From: JADLGF01 sp020849415
GTDB lineage: Bacteria; Chloroflexota; Chloroflexia; Thermomicrobiales; UBA6265
Assembly (NCBI GenBank): GCA_033812595.1
Contig: JAPXTJ010000018.1
Coordinates: 1 to 34,693, forward strand
Length of the DNA stretch: 34,693 bases
Reading direction: 5' to 3'
Of this stretch, positions 15,687 through 23,849 are shown piece by piece. The first letter of the stretch is position 1. Every line of letters starts with the position of its first letter. The notes under the pieces are model-generated. The model did not search any database, was not told where the DNA came from, and saw only the letters and a list, made by a program, of their open reading frames with translations. Made by a program: the position numbers and the translations under genes.

Positions 15687-16328
15687 ATGAGCCAGGTGGA
15701 ACGGTTGACGCGGGACGGCGTGGTGGCGATTGTGCGCCTCGATGATCTCTCGTCAGCGGTGGCGCTGACCGAAGCGCTGCTGGCGGGCGGGGTGAGTACG
15801 CTCGAGTTCACCTACACCAATCCCCTGGCCGGCGAGGTGATCAGCGAGGTGCGGGCGGCGGTCGGGGATCGCGCCATCATCGGCGCCGGCACCGTGCTCG
15901 ATCCGGAAACGGCCCGGCTGGCGATCCTGGCCGGGGCCGAGTTCATCGTCACCCCTGCGCTCCGTCCCGCGACTATCGAGCTTTGCCGCCGCTACTCCGT
16001 GCCCGCCGTGGTAGGCGCTTTCACGCCGACCGAGATTCTGACGGCCTGGGAAGCCGGGGCGGACATCGTCAAGGTCTTCCCGGCGTCGGTGGGCGGTCCG
16101 CGTTACCTGAAGGATGTGAAGGGTCCGCTGCCGCAGGTGAAGCTGATCCCGACCGGCGGCGTGAGCGTGGAAACGGCGGCCGATTTCATCAAGGCGGGCG
16201 CCGAGGCGATCGCGGCCGGCAGCAACCTGGTGGACGCGAAGAGTGTCGCCAACGCCGATTGGTCCACCATTACGAACCGCGCCCGCGAACTGGCGGACAT
16301 CGTCGCCGCGGCACGAGCCGGCAAGTAA
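15687..16328 (+). CDS. eda: 2-keto-3-deoxy-6-phosphogluconate aldolase
   Basis: 213 residues. ATG 15687 has AGGAG six bases upstream; two earlier ATGs at 15666 and 15672 do not. The enzyme splits KDPG (or related 2-keto-3-deoxy acids, including 4-hydroxy-2-oxoglutarate) to pyruvate and an aldehyde, in the Entner-Doudoroff or uronate routes. The beta-barrel motifs are VVAIVRLDDLSSAVALTEAL, Glu40 in LEFTYTNP, IIGAGTVLDPETARLAILAG, the Schiff-base Lys129 in DIVKVFPAS, and IPTGGVSVETAADFIKAGA. Length is normal for the family. KDPG and KDPGal aldolases cannot be separated from sequence alone, and no kinase or dehydratase partner is near. A terminator follows. Confidence 0.88.
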   Translation: MSQVERLTRDGVVAIVRLDDLSSAVALTEALLAGGVSTLEFTYTNPLAGEVISEVRAAVGDRAIIGAGTVLDPETARLAILAGAEFIVTPALRPATIELCRRYSVPAVVGAFTPTEILTAWEAGADIVKVFPASVGGPRYLKDVKGPLPQVKLIPTGGVSVETAADFIKAGAEAIAAGSNLVDAKSVANADWSTITNRARELADIVAAARAGK

Positions 16329-16353
16329 CTCCCGTTCCCCTTGGCGTTCATCA

Positions 16354-16399
16354 CCCCGGCCTGACGGTGTTTTCTGCCGTCGGGTCGGGGTAGTCTTTT
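16354..16399 (+). terminator. Intrinsic terminator after eda
   Basis: A 14-bp stem, CCCCGGCCTGACGG (16354-16367) with CCGTCGGGTCGGGG (16377-16390), including two G-U wobbles and a nine-base loop, followed by TAGTCTTTT (16391-16399). It isolates eda from the operon starting at 16427. Confidence 0.8.
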
Positions 16400-16426
16400 G
16401 CCAGACACGGCGGCGAGGGGAGCTGG

Positions 16427-17182
16427 ATGCCGATTCGGGTTTTGGCGGTTTCTGATCAGGTCGATCCACGGATTCACAGCGCCTCGATCCGGCAGCGGAT
16501 GGGTGATGTGCAACTCGTGTTCGGCTGCGGTGACCTGCCTGCCAGCTACCTCGAATTCCTCGCCGATGCCCTCGATCGTCCCGTCTACTACGTCTATGGC
16601 AACCACCTGGAGGAAGCGACCCGCGTGCCGGGCGGCGAGCTCTATCAGCCGATGGGGTGCATCGATCTCGGCGGCAGGGTGATCCGGGACGAGTGGAGCG
16701 GGCTGATTCTGGCCGGCATTCCCGGCTCGCCCCGCTACGCCGAGAATGAACCGATGCAGTTCTCCGAATTCCAGATCGGCTGGATGCTCTGGAAAATGGC
16801 GCCGCGACTCTGGTGGAACCGTCTCCGCCATGGCCGGGCGCTCGATATCCTGATCACCCACTCGCCGCCGCGTGATCTCGGTGACCGTGACGATCTCCCC
16901 CACCGCGGGTTCAAGGCACTCCGAACGATGCTGCGGCGGTGGCGTCCGACGTACATGCTGCACGGGCACATTCACATCTACGACCGCTCGCAACCATTCC
17001 AGATCGACTTCGAATCGACCACGATCATCAACGTCTATCCCTACCGCGCGCTCGATCTCAATGTCGCCACGGTCATCGACGATCGCTTCCCGCATGATGC
17101 AGAACTCCGCTATCCGCCGATGGGCAGCGGGCTGCGCGCGCGGCCGGCCCCAGCGGCAACGAAGGAGCCGGCTCATGGATGA
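16427..17182 (+). CDS. Calcineurin-like metallophosphoesterase
   Basis: 251 residues, ATG 16427 preceded by GAGGGGAG. Metal-site motifs in order: SDQVD with Asp10, GCGDLP with Asp36, GNH with Asn59-His60, THSPP with His145, and HGHIH at 179-183. The first motif is D-x-V rather than the usual D-x-H, so one metal ligand differs. The family hydrolyses phosphomono- or diesters, but the substrate is unknown. No signal peptide, so cytosolic. Its stop overlaps the next start by eight bases, and that gene overlaps a HAD phosphatase gene by eight more, so the three are tightly coupled. Confidence 0.88.
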   Translation: MPIRVLAVSDQVDPRIHSASIRQRMGDVQLVFGCGDLPASYLEFLADALDRPVYYVYGNHLEEATRVPGGELYQPMGCIDLGGRVIRDEWSGLILAGIPGSPRYAENEPMQFSEFQIGWMLWKMAPRLWWNRLRHGRALDILITHSPPRDLGDRDDLPHRGFKALRTMLRRWRPTYMLHGHIHIYDRSQPFQIDFESTTIINVYPYRALDLNVATVIDDRFPHDAELRYPPMGSGLRARPAPAATKEPAHG

Positions 17183-18218
17183 GCAGGTGATGGCCGATTT
17201 CGAACGGGCGCGCCACCGGGCGTTCCTGAACGATCTCCGCGCCCTCCTCCGGAGGCAATCGAACGACCTGATTCCGTACCACGAAGTGCGGAACCGGTTG
17301 CAGCCCGAGGGAGAAACCTACCGGGGCATCCAGGAGGTGCCGATCAGGGAAATCGTCGGGAGCGAGGACCGCTTTCGCGATTTCGATCGCGCCTTCCTGC
17401 CGCGCCAAACGCACACCGCCGGTCGCTGGAAGAACATCGATCGGGCCTTCCTCAACGACATCATTCTGCCGCCGATCCAGCTCTACAAGGTCGGGAACGT
17501 CTACTTCGTCAAGGATGGCAATCACCGGGTGTCAGTGGCACGGGAGCGGGGCGCGGAGTACATCGACGCCGAAGTGATCGAAAGCCACATCCGGGCGCCG
17601 CTCTACGCCGCCATGACGCCGGAGCAGATGCTCCTCCAGGTGGAATACGCCGAGTTCCTGCGCAAGACGAATCTCGACCGCCGGCGACCCGGCCACGATA
17701 TCCGCCCGACCGCGCTCGGGCGTTATGACGAAATCTGGGAGCAGATTCAGCAACACCAGGCGTTCCTGGCTGAGTCAAGCGACGAGGAGATTCCGATTCA
17801 GCAGGCGGTGGAGGACTGGTACGATCATGTCTACCTGCCGATCGTGACCGTGGTGAGCGAACGGGAGGTGCTGCGGCGTTTCCCGAAACGCTCCAGGGCC
17901 GATCTCTACCTCTGGATCATGGCGCATCGGGGTCTGCTGGCGGAACGGGAGGGGCGCGATTTGAGTCCGCTCGATTCCGCGCTCGACTACGTGGATGAGC
18001 TCGACCGCGATCGCGATCCGGTGGTGGCGATCCGCGAGGCGTTCCGGCTACCTCGGCGCTTCATGCGCCGGTTGCTGGCGAATCCGGAAGACGACATGCC
18101 GATGAGCGCGCTGACGGTCGAGCGAACGCCGAACGACGCAGCGGGTTCGGAGTCAGGGGTTCGGAGTTCGAACCCTGAACCCGGAACCCCGGACTCCGAA
18201 CCGCGTAGGGATGAGTGA
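17175..18218 (+). CDS. ParB-like nuclease-domain protein with DUF4032-like C-terminus
   Basis: 347 residues from ATG 17175 with AAGGAG seven bases upstream. Residues about 55-140 resemble a ParB N-terminal domain: VPIREIVGSEDRFRDFDRAF, then LPPIQLYKVGNVYFVKDGNH and HRVSVARERGAEYIDAEVIE, where D-G-N-H-R takes the place of the ParB GERR box. The second half (AVEDWYDHVYLPIVTVV, FPKRSRADLYLWIMAHR) recalls the DUF4032 family, from memory. No HTH of a typical ParB is seen, so plasmid or chromosome partition is unlikely; it might bind a nucleotide or DNA. The last 25 residues (GSESGVRSSNPEPGTPDSEP) come from a decayed copy of the 7-bp repeat. Coupled to the phosphoesterase and the HAD gene. Confidence 0.7.
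   Translation: MDEQVMADFERARHRAFLNDLRALLRRQSNDLIPYHEVRNRLQPEGETYRGIQEVPIREIVGSEDRFRDFDRAFLPRQTHTAGRWKNIDRAFLNDIILPPIQLYKVGNVYFVKDGNHRVSVARERGAEYIDAEVIESHIRAPLYAAMTPEQMLLQVEYAEFLRKTNLDRRRPGHDIRPTALGRYDEIWEQIQQHQAFLAESSDEEIPIQQAVEDWYDHVYLPIVTVVSEREVLRRFPKRSRADLYLWIMAHRGLLAEREGRDLSPLDSALDYVDELDRDRDPVVAIREAFRLPRRFMRRLLANPEDDMPMSALTVERTPNDAAGSESGVRSSNPEPGTPDSEPRRDE
18144..18202. repeat. 19-bp inverted repeat derived from the 7-bp family, in a gene end
   Basis: Arms 18144-18162 and 18184-18202 are inverted copies with one mismatch in 19, starting GGTTCGGAGTC. The loop holds another GAACCC-type half. It lies inside the last codons of the ParB-like gene and just before the HAD start at 18211, so it would form a stable RNA hairpin at the junction. 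Confidence 0.85.
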
Positions 18219-18906
18219 TTCGATGGTCCTTGATTCTGAATTGGTGTTGTTCGATCTGGATGACACGTTGTGCGATTCACGGCTCGCGCAGACGCGGCGA
18301 CTGCAGTACGCGTTTGCGCTGGCGGTGGAAGCGGCCGGTCTCGATGACGCGCCCGATTACGATGCCATGGTTCGCACCGCCCGGGCGCTGGCCGAGCCTG
18401 AAGCCGATCACTTTCCCGATGTCTTCGACCAATTCGGCATTGCCGGTGACCGGCCCGTCAGCATCGCCCGGGAGTGGATTCTGGCCAACCGGTTGCATGG
18501 GCTCGAGTATTTCCACGACGCCATCGAAACACTGCGGGCAGTCCGGGAAGCCCGCGCCGGCCGGCGGATCGGGATCATCACCAACGGACCGGCGTGGATT
18601 CAGCGACCGAAGGTGGAACTGCTCGGCGTGGCGGCGCACGTCGATTTCGTCATCATTTCCGGGGAATTCGGGACGCACAAACCCGACCCATCGATCTTCC
18701 GGGAGGGCTTGCGGCTCGGATCGGCCGAAGCGGAGCAAACCGTATTCATCGGCGACAACCCGCTGGCGGATGTCGCCGGAGCGCACGCCACGGGCATGAC
18801 CTCGATCTGGATCGAGCAAAGCGACATCGTCTGGCCGGAAACCGTTCCGCAACCGCATCACATCGCCGCGAACCTGGGCGAGGTGCGACGGCTGTTGGGA
18901 GCCTGA
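18211..18906 (+). CDS. HAD-superfamily hydrolase
   Basis: 231 residues. Motif I is FDLDDTLCD with nucleophile Asp15 and Asp17, motif II is GIITNGP, motif III the Lys of THKPDPSIF, and motif IV FIGDNPLADVAGA. The insert between motif I and II (residues about 25-85) is helical, as in type-1 capped phosphatases such as the phosphoglycolate or nucleotidase group. ATG 18211 is used; ATG 18223 is an alternative, since the ribosome site GTAGGG is very close to the first. The gene overlaps the ParB-like gene by eight bases and ends 27 bases from the convergent ispH gene. Confidence 0.87.
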   Translation: MSDSMVLDSELVLFDLDDTLCDSRLAQTRRLQYAFALAVEAAGLDDAPDYDAMVRTARALAEPEADHFPDVFDQFGIAGDRPVSIAREWILANRLHGLEYFHDAIETLRAVREARAGRRIGIITNGPAWIQRPKVELLGVAAHVDFVIISGEFGTHKPDPSIFREGLRLGSAEAEQTVFIGDNPLADVAGAHATGMTSIWIEQSDIVWPETVPQPHHIAANLGEVRRLLGA

Positions 18907-18933
18907 GCTTCGCGCCAGGCGCCAGCGGCCGGA

Positions 18934-19935
18934 TCAGTACGCCGGCACGTACTCAGGATCGACGGGGTGGATGCCGCCTTCGGGGGCTTCGTAGCCATAT
19001 CCGACCAGCACATCCACAACCGATTCGATGACATCGTCCGGGGTCGAGGCGCCGGCGGTGATGCCGACGGTGTTCCGGCCTTCGAGCCACTCGGGCAGGA
19101 TTTCGTCCGGCCGCTCAATGTGGAAGCTGGTAACGCCCATCAGATTGCCGATCTCTGCCAGCCGGGCGGTGTTGCTGCTCTTGCGGCCGCCGATGGCGAG
19201 GATCAGATCGACACGATCCTGCTCAACCAGTTGCTTGAGCGCATTCTGGCGCTCGCTGGTCGGTTCGCAGATCGTGTTGGCGAAGCGGAACTCTCCCCCG
19301 TTCGGGATCACCATCGCCTGCAATTTGGCCGCGAACGGCGCCAGCTCATCGATGTTCTTGGTGGTCTGACTGACCAGCGCCACCTTGCGCGGCGGCGTGA
19401 CGAGCCCCGGCCCTTCCTTGCCGCGCGGGGAGTTCCAGGGGAGATCCTCGATCTTCTTGGCCGCGATCGCCTTGCTGGTGTTCGCCCAGCCGATCACGCT
19501 TCGCACCTCCGGGTGCCAGTGATCCCCGTAGACGACGATGAAGTAGCCCTGGCGGACCAGTTTTTCGGCCAGCCGCTGCACCTTGACCACGAGCGGGCAG
19601 GTGGTGTCGATCAACTCAAGACCGGCGGCGTTCGCTTCCTTGGCCAGGTGCGGTCCCATGCCGTGCGCGGTAATCGCAACCCGGCGGAACCCCTGCTCGA
19701 GCGCGTCGTTAACCGACGCCTGCCCGACCACACCCTGCGAGCGGAGTCGTTCGACGATTTGCGGGTTGTGGATGATGTCGCCGATCGGCGCGATTGGCGC
19801 CTCGGGATTGGCGGCGGCGGAGATCAACTCGACCGCGCGGCGCACGCCCCAGCAGTAGCCGAGCGTCTCCGCAACCACGATCCGCTTTTTGGCGGTGGTT
19901 TCGGAACGAGGGGTTGTTTCAGCGGCGGAAACCAT
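18934..19935 (-). CDS. ispH: 4-hydroxy-3-methylbut-2-enyl diphosphate reductase
   Basis: 333 residues from ATG 19935 (ATG 19983 is a longer alternative; neither has a strong ribosome site). Last enzyme of the MEP isoprenoid pathway, an iron-sulfur protein making IPP and DMAPP. The three cluster cysteines are Cys28 in GYCWGV, Cys113 in DTTCPLV and Cys223 in NTICEPT. Substrate-binding histidines are seen in IIHNP and TAHGMG. YGDHWHPEVRSVIGWANTSK and LVSQTTKNIDELAPFA are of the longer cyanobacterial/plant-like branch. It is convergent with the HAD gene and not clearly linked to others. Confidence 0.93.
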   Translation of the reverse strand: MVSAAETTPRSETTAKKRIVVAETLGYCWGVRRAVELISAAANPEAPIAPIGDIIHNPQIVERLRSQGVVGQASVNDALEQGFRRVAITAHGMGPHLAKEANAAGLELIDTTCPLVVKVQRLAEKLVRQGYFIVVYGDHWHPEVRSVIGWANTSKAIAAKKIEDLPWNSPRGKEGPGLVTPPRKVALVSQTTKNIDELAPFAAKLQAMVIPNGGEFRFANTICEPTSERQNALKQLVEQDRVDLILAIGGRKSSNTARLAEIGNLMGVTSFHIERPDEILPEWLEGRNTVGITAGASTPDDVIESVVDVLVGYGYEAPEGGIHPVDPEYVPAY

Positions 19936-20115
19936 AGTGGCCGGTAGCCTCACCGGCGCCCGCGCGGGGAAATCGAGCGCCATAGTTCAAATTCGAATCG
20001 GAAGCAGCGGGAATGTGCGGCATCCCCTGCCTCCACATAGTACCGCGATGCGCCGCTCCGATGACGTAGTTCAAGGGCATATTCACCGCAACTGACTGCG
20101 ATTCTGTCGTTGATC

Positions 20116-20961
20116 TCACCCCACGCCCCGCACGTAGCCAAGCTGGCGCGAGATCTCCTCGCAGCAGGTCTTGACCAGAGCGATGAGGCGGGGCCATTCA
20201 TCCTCGGGAGCGCGGTCATTCGGCGCCGACAGGCTGATCGCGCCGGCAATTCGTCCGTGGTGATCGAAGATCGGGGCGCCGATTCCCAATGCGCCGTTGT
20301 TGAGATCGCTCACCCCAACGTGGAATTCATCGCGCCGAATCGTGTCGAGCAGGGTTCTGAGTTGGTCCGGATCGGTGATGGTGCGTTCGGTGAACGCCCG
20401 GAACGAGGTGGTGCTCAGCACCCGTTCCCGTTCGGCTTCGGGCAGAAACGCCAGGATCACCTTTCCGGAAGCGCCTGCGTTCCACGGCATCCGGCGTCCG
20501 GGCTCGGCAAAAACGCGAAGCGCGCGCGGACTCTGCCGCACCTCGACACAGATCGGTCCCGATCGATCCGGAACGAAGAGGCCGATCGTCTCGCGCGTTT
20601 CATCGGCGAGTTGATCGACCCACGGCTGAGCGACGTCCCGCAGGCTCAGGGTGCGTTGCACGAGCATGCCGAGGGTCAGAAGCCGAATGCCGAGACGATA
20701 GCGCTTGGTGTCGGGATCTCGCTCCAGAAAGCCACCCTGCTCGAGGGTCGAGGCGATACGCAGCACCTGCGGCTTGGGCATACCAAGCGTTTCGCTCAGG
20801 TCGGTCAGGCGCAATTCCGGCCGATCGGCGGTAAACGCCTCCAGCACATTCATCACCCGCACGACACTCTCGAGCGCATACGGGTTTGAGCGCCCATCGT
20901 CCTGAACGTTCCCGGATTCATCCCGCGCGCCATCACGTTCCAACGTCCGAAGCTTTTCCAT
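20116..20961 (-). CDS. IclR-family transcriptional regulator
   Basis: 281 residues, ATG 20961 with AAGGAT upstream. An N-terminal winged HTH (about residues 28-90) reads ALESVVRVMNVLEAFTADRP, LRLTDLSETLGMPKPQVLRI, STLEQGGFLERDPDTKRYRL. The effector domain reads WNAGASGKVILAFLPEAERE, GVSDLNNGALGIGAPIFDH and GRIAGAISLSAP, near the C-terminus. The family binds small organic acids or similar ligands. It is transcribed away from the peptide-transport operon at 21126-26445, so the shared 65-165 base gap is its likely target, and its control of that operon is inferred from position. Confidence 0.9.
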   Translation of the reverse strand: MEKLRTLERDGARDESGNVQDDGRSNPYALESVVRVMNVLEAFTADRPELRLTDLSETLGMPKPQVLRIASTLEQGGFLERDPDTKRYRLGIRLLTLGMLVQRTLSLRDVAQPWVDQLADETRETIGLFVPDRSGPICVEVRQSPRALRVFAEPGRRMPWNAGASGKVILAFLPEAERERVLSTTSFRAFTERTITDPDQLRTLLDTIRRDEFHVGVSDLNNGALGIGAPIFDHHGRIAGAISLSAPNDRAPEDEWPRLIALVKTCCEEISRQLGYVRGVG

Positions 20962-20971
20962 TTTTCGATCC

Positions 20972-21000
20972 TTGACAGTGATTCCAGCCGCTCATAAGAT
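20972..21000 (+). promoter_or_regulatory. Strong sigma70-type promoter of the peptide-transport operon
   Basis: TTGACA (20972-20977), 17-base spacer, TAAGAT (20995-21000). The start site would be near 21007, just upstream of the small ORF at 21027. GCTGAA (21041-21046) and TTCAGC (21063-21068) form a split inverted repeat downstream that could bind the IclR protein. Confidence 0.75.
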
Positions 21001-21026
21001 GTTTCCACGAGAGAGACGAGGTAACT

Positions 21027-21113
21027 ATGAGCGTAACTTCGCTGAATCGTCCAGAGAGCGAGTTCAGCCAGAAACCCTCTTCTCCCCCGTGGCGTCCTGA
21101 AAGCGAAGCATAA
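21027..21113 (+). CDS. Putative 28-residue leader peptide
   Basis: ATG 21027 with CGAGG five bases before it and TAA at 21111-21113; the peptide starts MSVTSLNRPESEF and contains KPSSPPW. Its stop is followed directly by AAGGAG of the transport gene, 12 bases before that gene's GTG, so ribosomes ending here would reinitiate or affect it. Ser/Pro/Glu-rich, no homologue known to me. Placement just after a strong promoter suggests a regulatory uORF, but chance is possible. Confidence 0.45.
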   Translation: MSVTSLNRPESEFSQKPSSPPWRPESEA

Positions 21114-21125
21114 AAGGAGCGACAC

Positions 21126-22778
21126 GTGACGAAACGGAACAACCGAGAGGTCATGAAACTCGTAGAGCACTTCGCGGCGGGGGACGTCTCCCGGCGTTCC
21201 TTCTTGAAGCGGATGTCGGGCCTGGGTGCGGGCGCGCTCTTCGGCGGCATGGCTGCCACCGCCCTGACGGCGCGGCACGGCCTGGCGGCGCCATCGAACC
21301 GCTCGCTCGCGGTCCCCGGCGCGTTCCAGTCGCCGGAACCCCAGGCGGGTGGCACGATCGTCGCGGCGACGGTCGACAAGCCGGTGAACATGGATCCGGC
21401 CTTCGCGGAACTCTATTCCTCGATGCAGGTCTACCAGAACATCTTCGACACGCTCGTGTACGTCGATGCCAACTACAACTTCACTCCCGGCCTGGCCAAA
21501 ACCTGGAATCAGATCGATCCCACCACCTGGGAATTCGACCTGGTCGATAACGCCACCTTCCACAATGGTGAGGCGTTCACCTCGCGCGATGTCGCCTTCA
21601 GCGTCGAGCGGATCTTCGATCCGGCGCTCGGCGCGCCCAACTCCGTCTTCCTGCAGGCGATCGATCACGTTGAGACGGACGGTGATTACAAGGTCAAGTT
21701 CTTCCTGAAATCTCCGTGGGGTTCATTCCTGGCCGATCTCGCCGCCGCGTTCCAGATCGTGAACGAAACGGCCGTCACCACGCTCGATCCACGCCTGGAG
21801 CCGGTGGGTACCGGTCCGTTCCGGTTCACCGAGTGGGTCAAGGACGATCACATCACCCTGACAAAGTGGGAGAACTACCACAAGGCGAGCGCCGGCCTCC
21901 CCTACCTCGATCAGGTCATCTTCAAGGCGATCTCGGACGACACGGTGCGCTTGACCGGTCTCCAGACCGATGAACTCCAGTGGGCGATGCAGGTTCCGCT
22001 GCAGCGGGTGGATGAGCTGCGGAACGAAGCGGACATCAAGGTGACCGAGGGCAAGCCCTACCTGCCCGATTTCATTTACCTCAACGCCGCCAAGCCGCCG
22101 TTCGACAACAAGCTGGTCCGGCAGGCGCTGGCCTGGTGCGTCAATCGCGAAGAGATCGTCAATGTCGCCTTCTTCGGTCAGGCCGAGGAAGCGACCGAAG
22201 CGATCTACTCCGGCAACCCGTACTACAGCGGCATCAACGCCTGGGCGGACGGACCGGACTATGACAAGGCGAAGGCATTGCTGGCCGAGGCCGGCGCCGA
22301 GGGCCTGACCTTCCAGTTCGACGGTCAGCCCCAGGTGCCGACGCAGATCAGAACCGCGCAGGTGTTGCAGCAGCAGTTCCAGGGCGCCGGCATCAACATG
22401 ACCATCCAGAACTACGAATCGGGCGAGTGGATCACCCGCCTGCTCTCCGGCGAATACGAATCGACCTCGAGCTATTGGAGCGCGACGCTCGATCCGGCGC
22501 ACTTCTACCTGACCAACCTGCTCTCGACCTCGGGCTGGAATTCGAGCGGATACGGCACCCCCGAGATGGATGCCGCCCTGCAGGCGTTCGCATCCGAAAC
22601 CGAATTCGAGGCGCGCAAGGCCGCCTATCAGGCGGTCATCACCCTCTGCCAGGAAGAGGTGCCGATGATCCCGATCGACAACCAGCTCCAGCAGTACTGG
22701 GTCCGCGCCAACGTGCACGGCATGGAGCCGTTGCCGACGATGGAAATTCGCATGGAGCCGGTCTACATCGCGGAGTAA
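21126..22778 (+). CDS. Peptide/nickel-type ABC substrate-binding protein, Tat-exported
   Basis: 550 residues from GTG 21126 with AAGGAG six bases upstream. The N-terminus has a Tat motif, SRRSFLKRMSGLGAGALFGG, at about residues 22-41. The rest is the SBP_bac_5 fold: GGTIVAATVDKPVNMDPAFA, IFDTLVYVDANYNFTPGLAK, TWEFDLVDNATFHNGEAFTS, GTGPFRFTEWVKDDHITLTK and ALAWCVNREEIVNVAFFG. These proteins capture oligopeptides, opines, nickel complexes or sugars outside the membrane. It is followed by two permeases of the Dpp type and regulated, probably, by the divergent IclR gene. A strong hairpin after the stop may give this gene higher transcript levels than the permeases. Confidence 0.92.
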   Translation: MTKRNNREVMKLVEHFAAGDVSRRSFLKRMSGLGAGALFGGMAATALTARHGLAAPSNRSLAVPGAFQSPEPQAGGTIVAATVDKPVNMDPAFAELYSSMQVYQNIFDTLVYVDANYNFTPGLAKTWNQIDPTTWEFDLVDNATFHNGEAFTSRDVAFSVERIFDPALGAPNSVFLQAIDHVETDGDYKVKFFLKSPWGSFLADLAAAFQIVNETAVTTLDPRLEPVGTGPFRFTEWVKDDHITLTKWENYHKASAGLPYLDQVIFKAISDDTVRLTGLQTDELQWAMQVPLQRVDELRNEADIKVTEGKPYLPDFIYLNAAKPPFDNKLVRQALAWCVNREEIVNVAFFGQAEEATEAIYSGNPYYSGINAWADGPDYDKAKALLAEAGAEGLTFQFDGQPQVPTQIRTAQVLQQQFQGAGINMTIQNYESGEWITRLLSGEYESTSSYWSATLDPAHFYLTNLLSTSGWNSSGYGTPEMDAALQAFASETEFEARKAAYQAVITLCQEEVPMIPIDNQLQQYWVRANVHGMEPLPTMEIRMEPVYIAE

Positions 22779-22792
22779 GGTTCCATCGAAGC

Positions 22793-22828
22793 CTTGCAAC
22801 GCCCGGCGATCCGGCCGGGCGTTGCAAG
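22793..22828. terminator. 15-bp perfect hairpin between binding protein and permease
   Basis: CTTGCAACGCCCGGC (22793-22807), loop GATCCG, exact reverse complement (22814-22828). No U-tract follows, so it is more likely an attenuator or RNA-stabilising hairpin that sets the ratio of binding protein to permease than a full terminator. Confidence 0.7.
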
Positions 22829-22897
22829 TGCGTTTGCGATCGCCGCGGAACGAGTGCCCGTCGCGGCTACGTGGTCCATCACTAACAGGACACCATC

Positions 22898-23848
22898 TTG
22901 ATCGCTTCCTACATTGCCCGCCGAATCCTGATGACGATTCCGGCGATGATCGCAATGTCTTTTCTGGTTTTCTTCATCATTCGCCTGGTGCCCGGCGATC
23001 CCGCCCAGGTCATTCTCGGGCTGCGAGCGACGCCGGAGAGCCTCGCCACCCTGCGTGAGGAGCTCAATCTCAACGACCCGCTCCTCGTTCAATACGGAAA
23101 CTGGATTCTCAACGCCCTCCGCGGTGACCTCGGCAATGACTTCCGGACGCACGAGCCCATCGGCGAAATGATCCTGACCCGTTTACCGGTGACGCTCGAG
23201 ATGGCGGTGCTTGGCTTGCTCTTTGCCGCGGCGGTCGGCATCCCGCTCGGGGTGCTGGCGGCGGTCAAGCGCGGACCGGCCGATGTCGCCTCGAGCGGGT
23301 TGGGGCTGTTCGGAATTTCGATCCCGGAATTCTGGCTCGGGGTGATGCTGATCCTCTTCTTCGCGCTCGAACTCCGCTGGTTGCCCTCGTCCGGCTACGT
23401 GCCGTTACGGGAATCAGTCTGGGACAACCTGCGCCACATGGCGTTGCCGGCGATCACCCTCGGGGTGAATTTCGCGGCGGTGCTCACCCGTACCACCCGG
23501 GCCTCCGTGGCAGCCACGCTGAACCGACCCTACGTGCAAACCGCGCGGGCGAAGGGGTTGCGTGAGCGCTCGATTGTCACCGGCCACGTGCTGCGCAACG
23601 CCTCACTGCCAATCCTGACCGTTCTTGGGATGCAATTCGGTTACGCGCTGGGTGGGGCGGTCATCATCGAGCAGGTCTTTGCGCTGCCGGGGGTCGGGCG
23701 CCTGACCCTTAACGCCGTGCTGGAACGCAATTACCCGGTCGTCCAGGGCGCGGTGCTGGTGGTGACCTTCCTGTTCATGCTGACGAACATCATCACCGAT
23801 TCACTCTACGCGGTGATCGATCCGCGCATTCGCACGGCGGGGCGGTGA
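22898..23848 (+). CDS. ABC transporter permease, DppB-like
   Basis: 316-residue inner-membrane permease, TTG start at 22898 with AGGA upstream. The N-terminal helix ARRILMTIPAMIAMSFLVFF is followed by LVPGDPAQVILG, a hallmark of DppB/OppB. The EAA loop region is RARGLRERSIVTG-like (ARAKGLRERSIVTGHVLRNA), which contacts the ATPase. Six helices are expected. It forms the channel with the protein at 23850-24743. No ATPase gene for this transporter is present in the window. Confidence 0.92.
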   Translation: MIASYIARRILMTIPAMIAMSFLVFFIIRLVPGDPAQVILGLRATPESLATLREELNLNDPLLVQYGNWILNALRGDLGNDFRTHEPIGEMILTRLPVTLEMAVLGLLFAAAVGIPLGVLAAVKRGPADVASSGLGLFGISIPEFWLGVMLILFFALELRWLPSSGYVPLRESVWDNLRHMALPAITLGVNFAAVLTRTTRASVAATLNRPYVQTARAKGLRERSIVTGHVLRNASLPILTVLGMQFGYALGGAVIIEQVFALPGVGRLTLNAVLERNYPVVQGAVLVVTFLFMLTNIITDSLYAVIDPRIRTAGR

Positions 23849-23849
23849 T

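Noticed and set aside
18155..18180. tRNA T-arm-like sequence GTTCGAACCC
   Set aside because: It is part of the inverted repeat in the ParB-like gene end; no acceptor stem, anticodon arm or CCA fits around it.
17175..18218. ParB chromosome-partition protein
   Set aside because: No HTH domain, no parA or parS, and the arginine box is altered to DGNHR.
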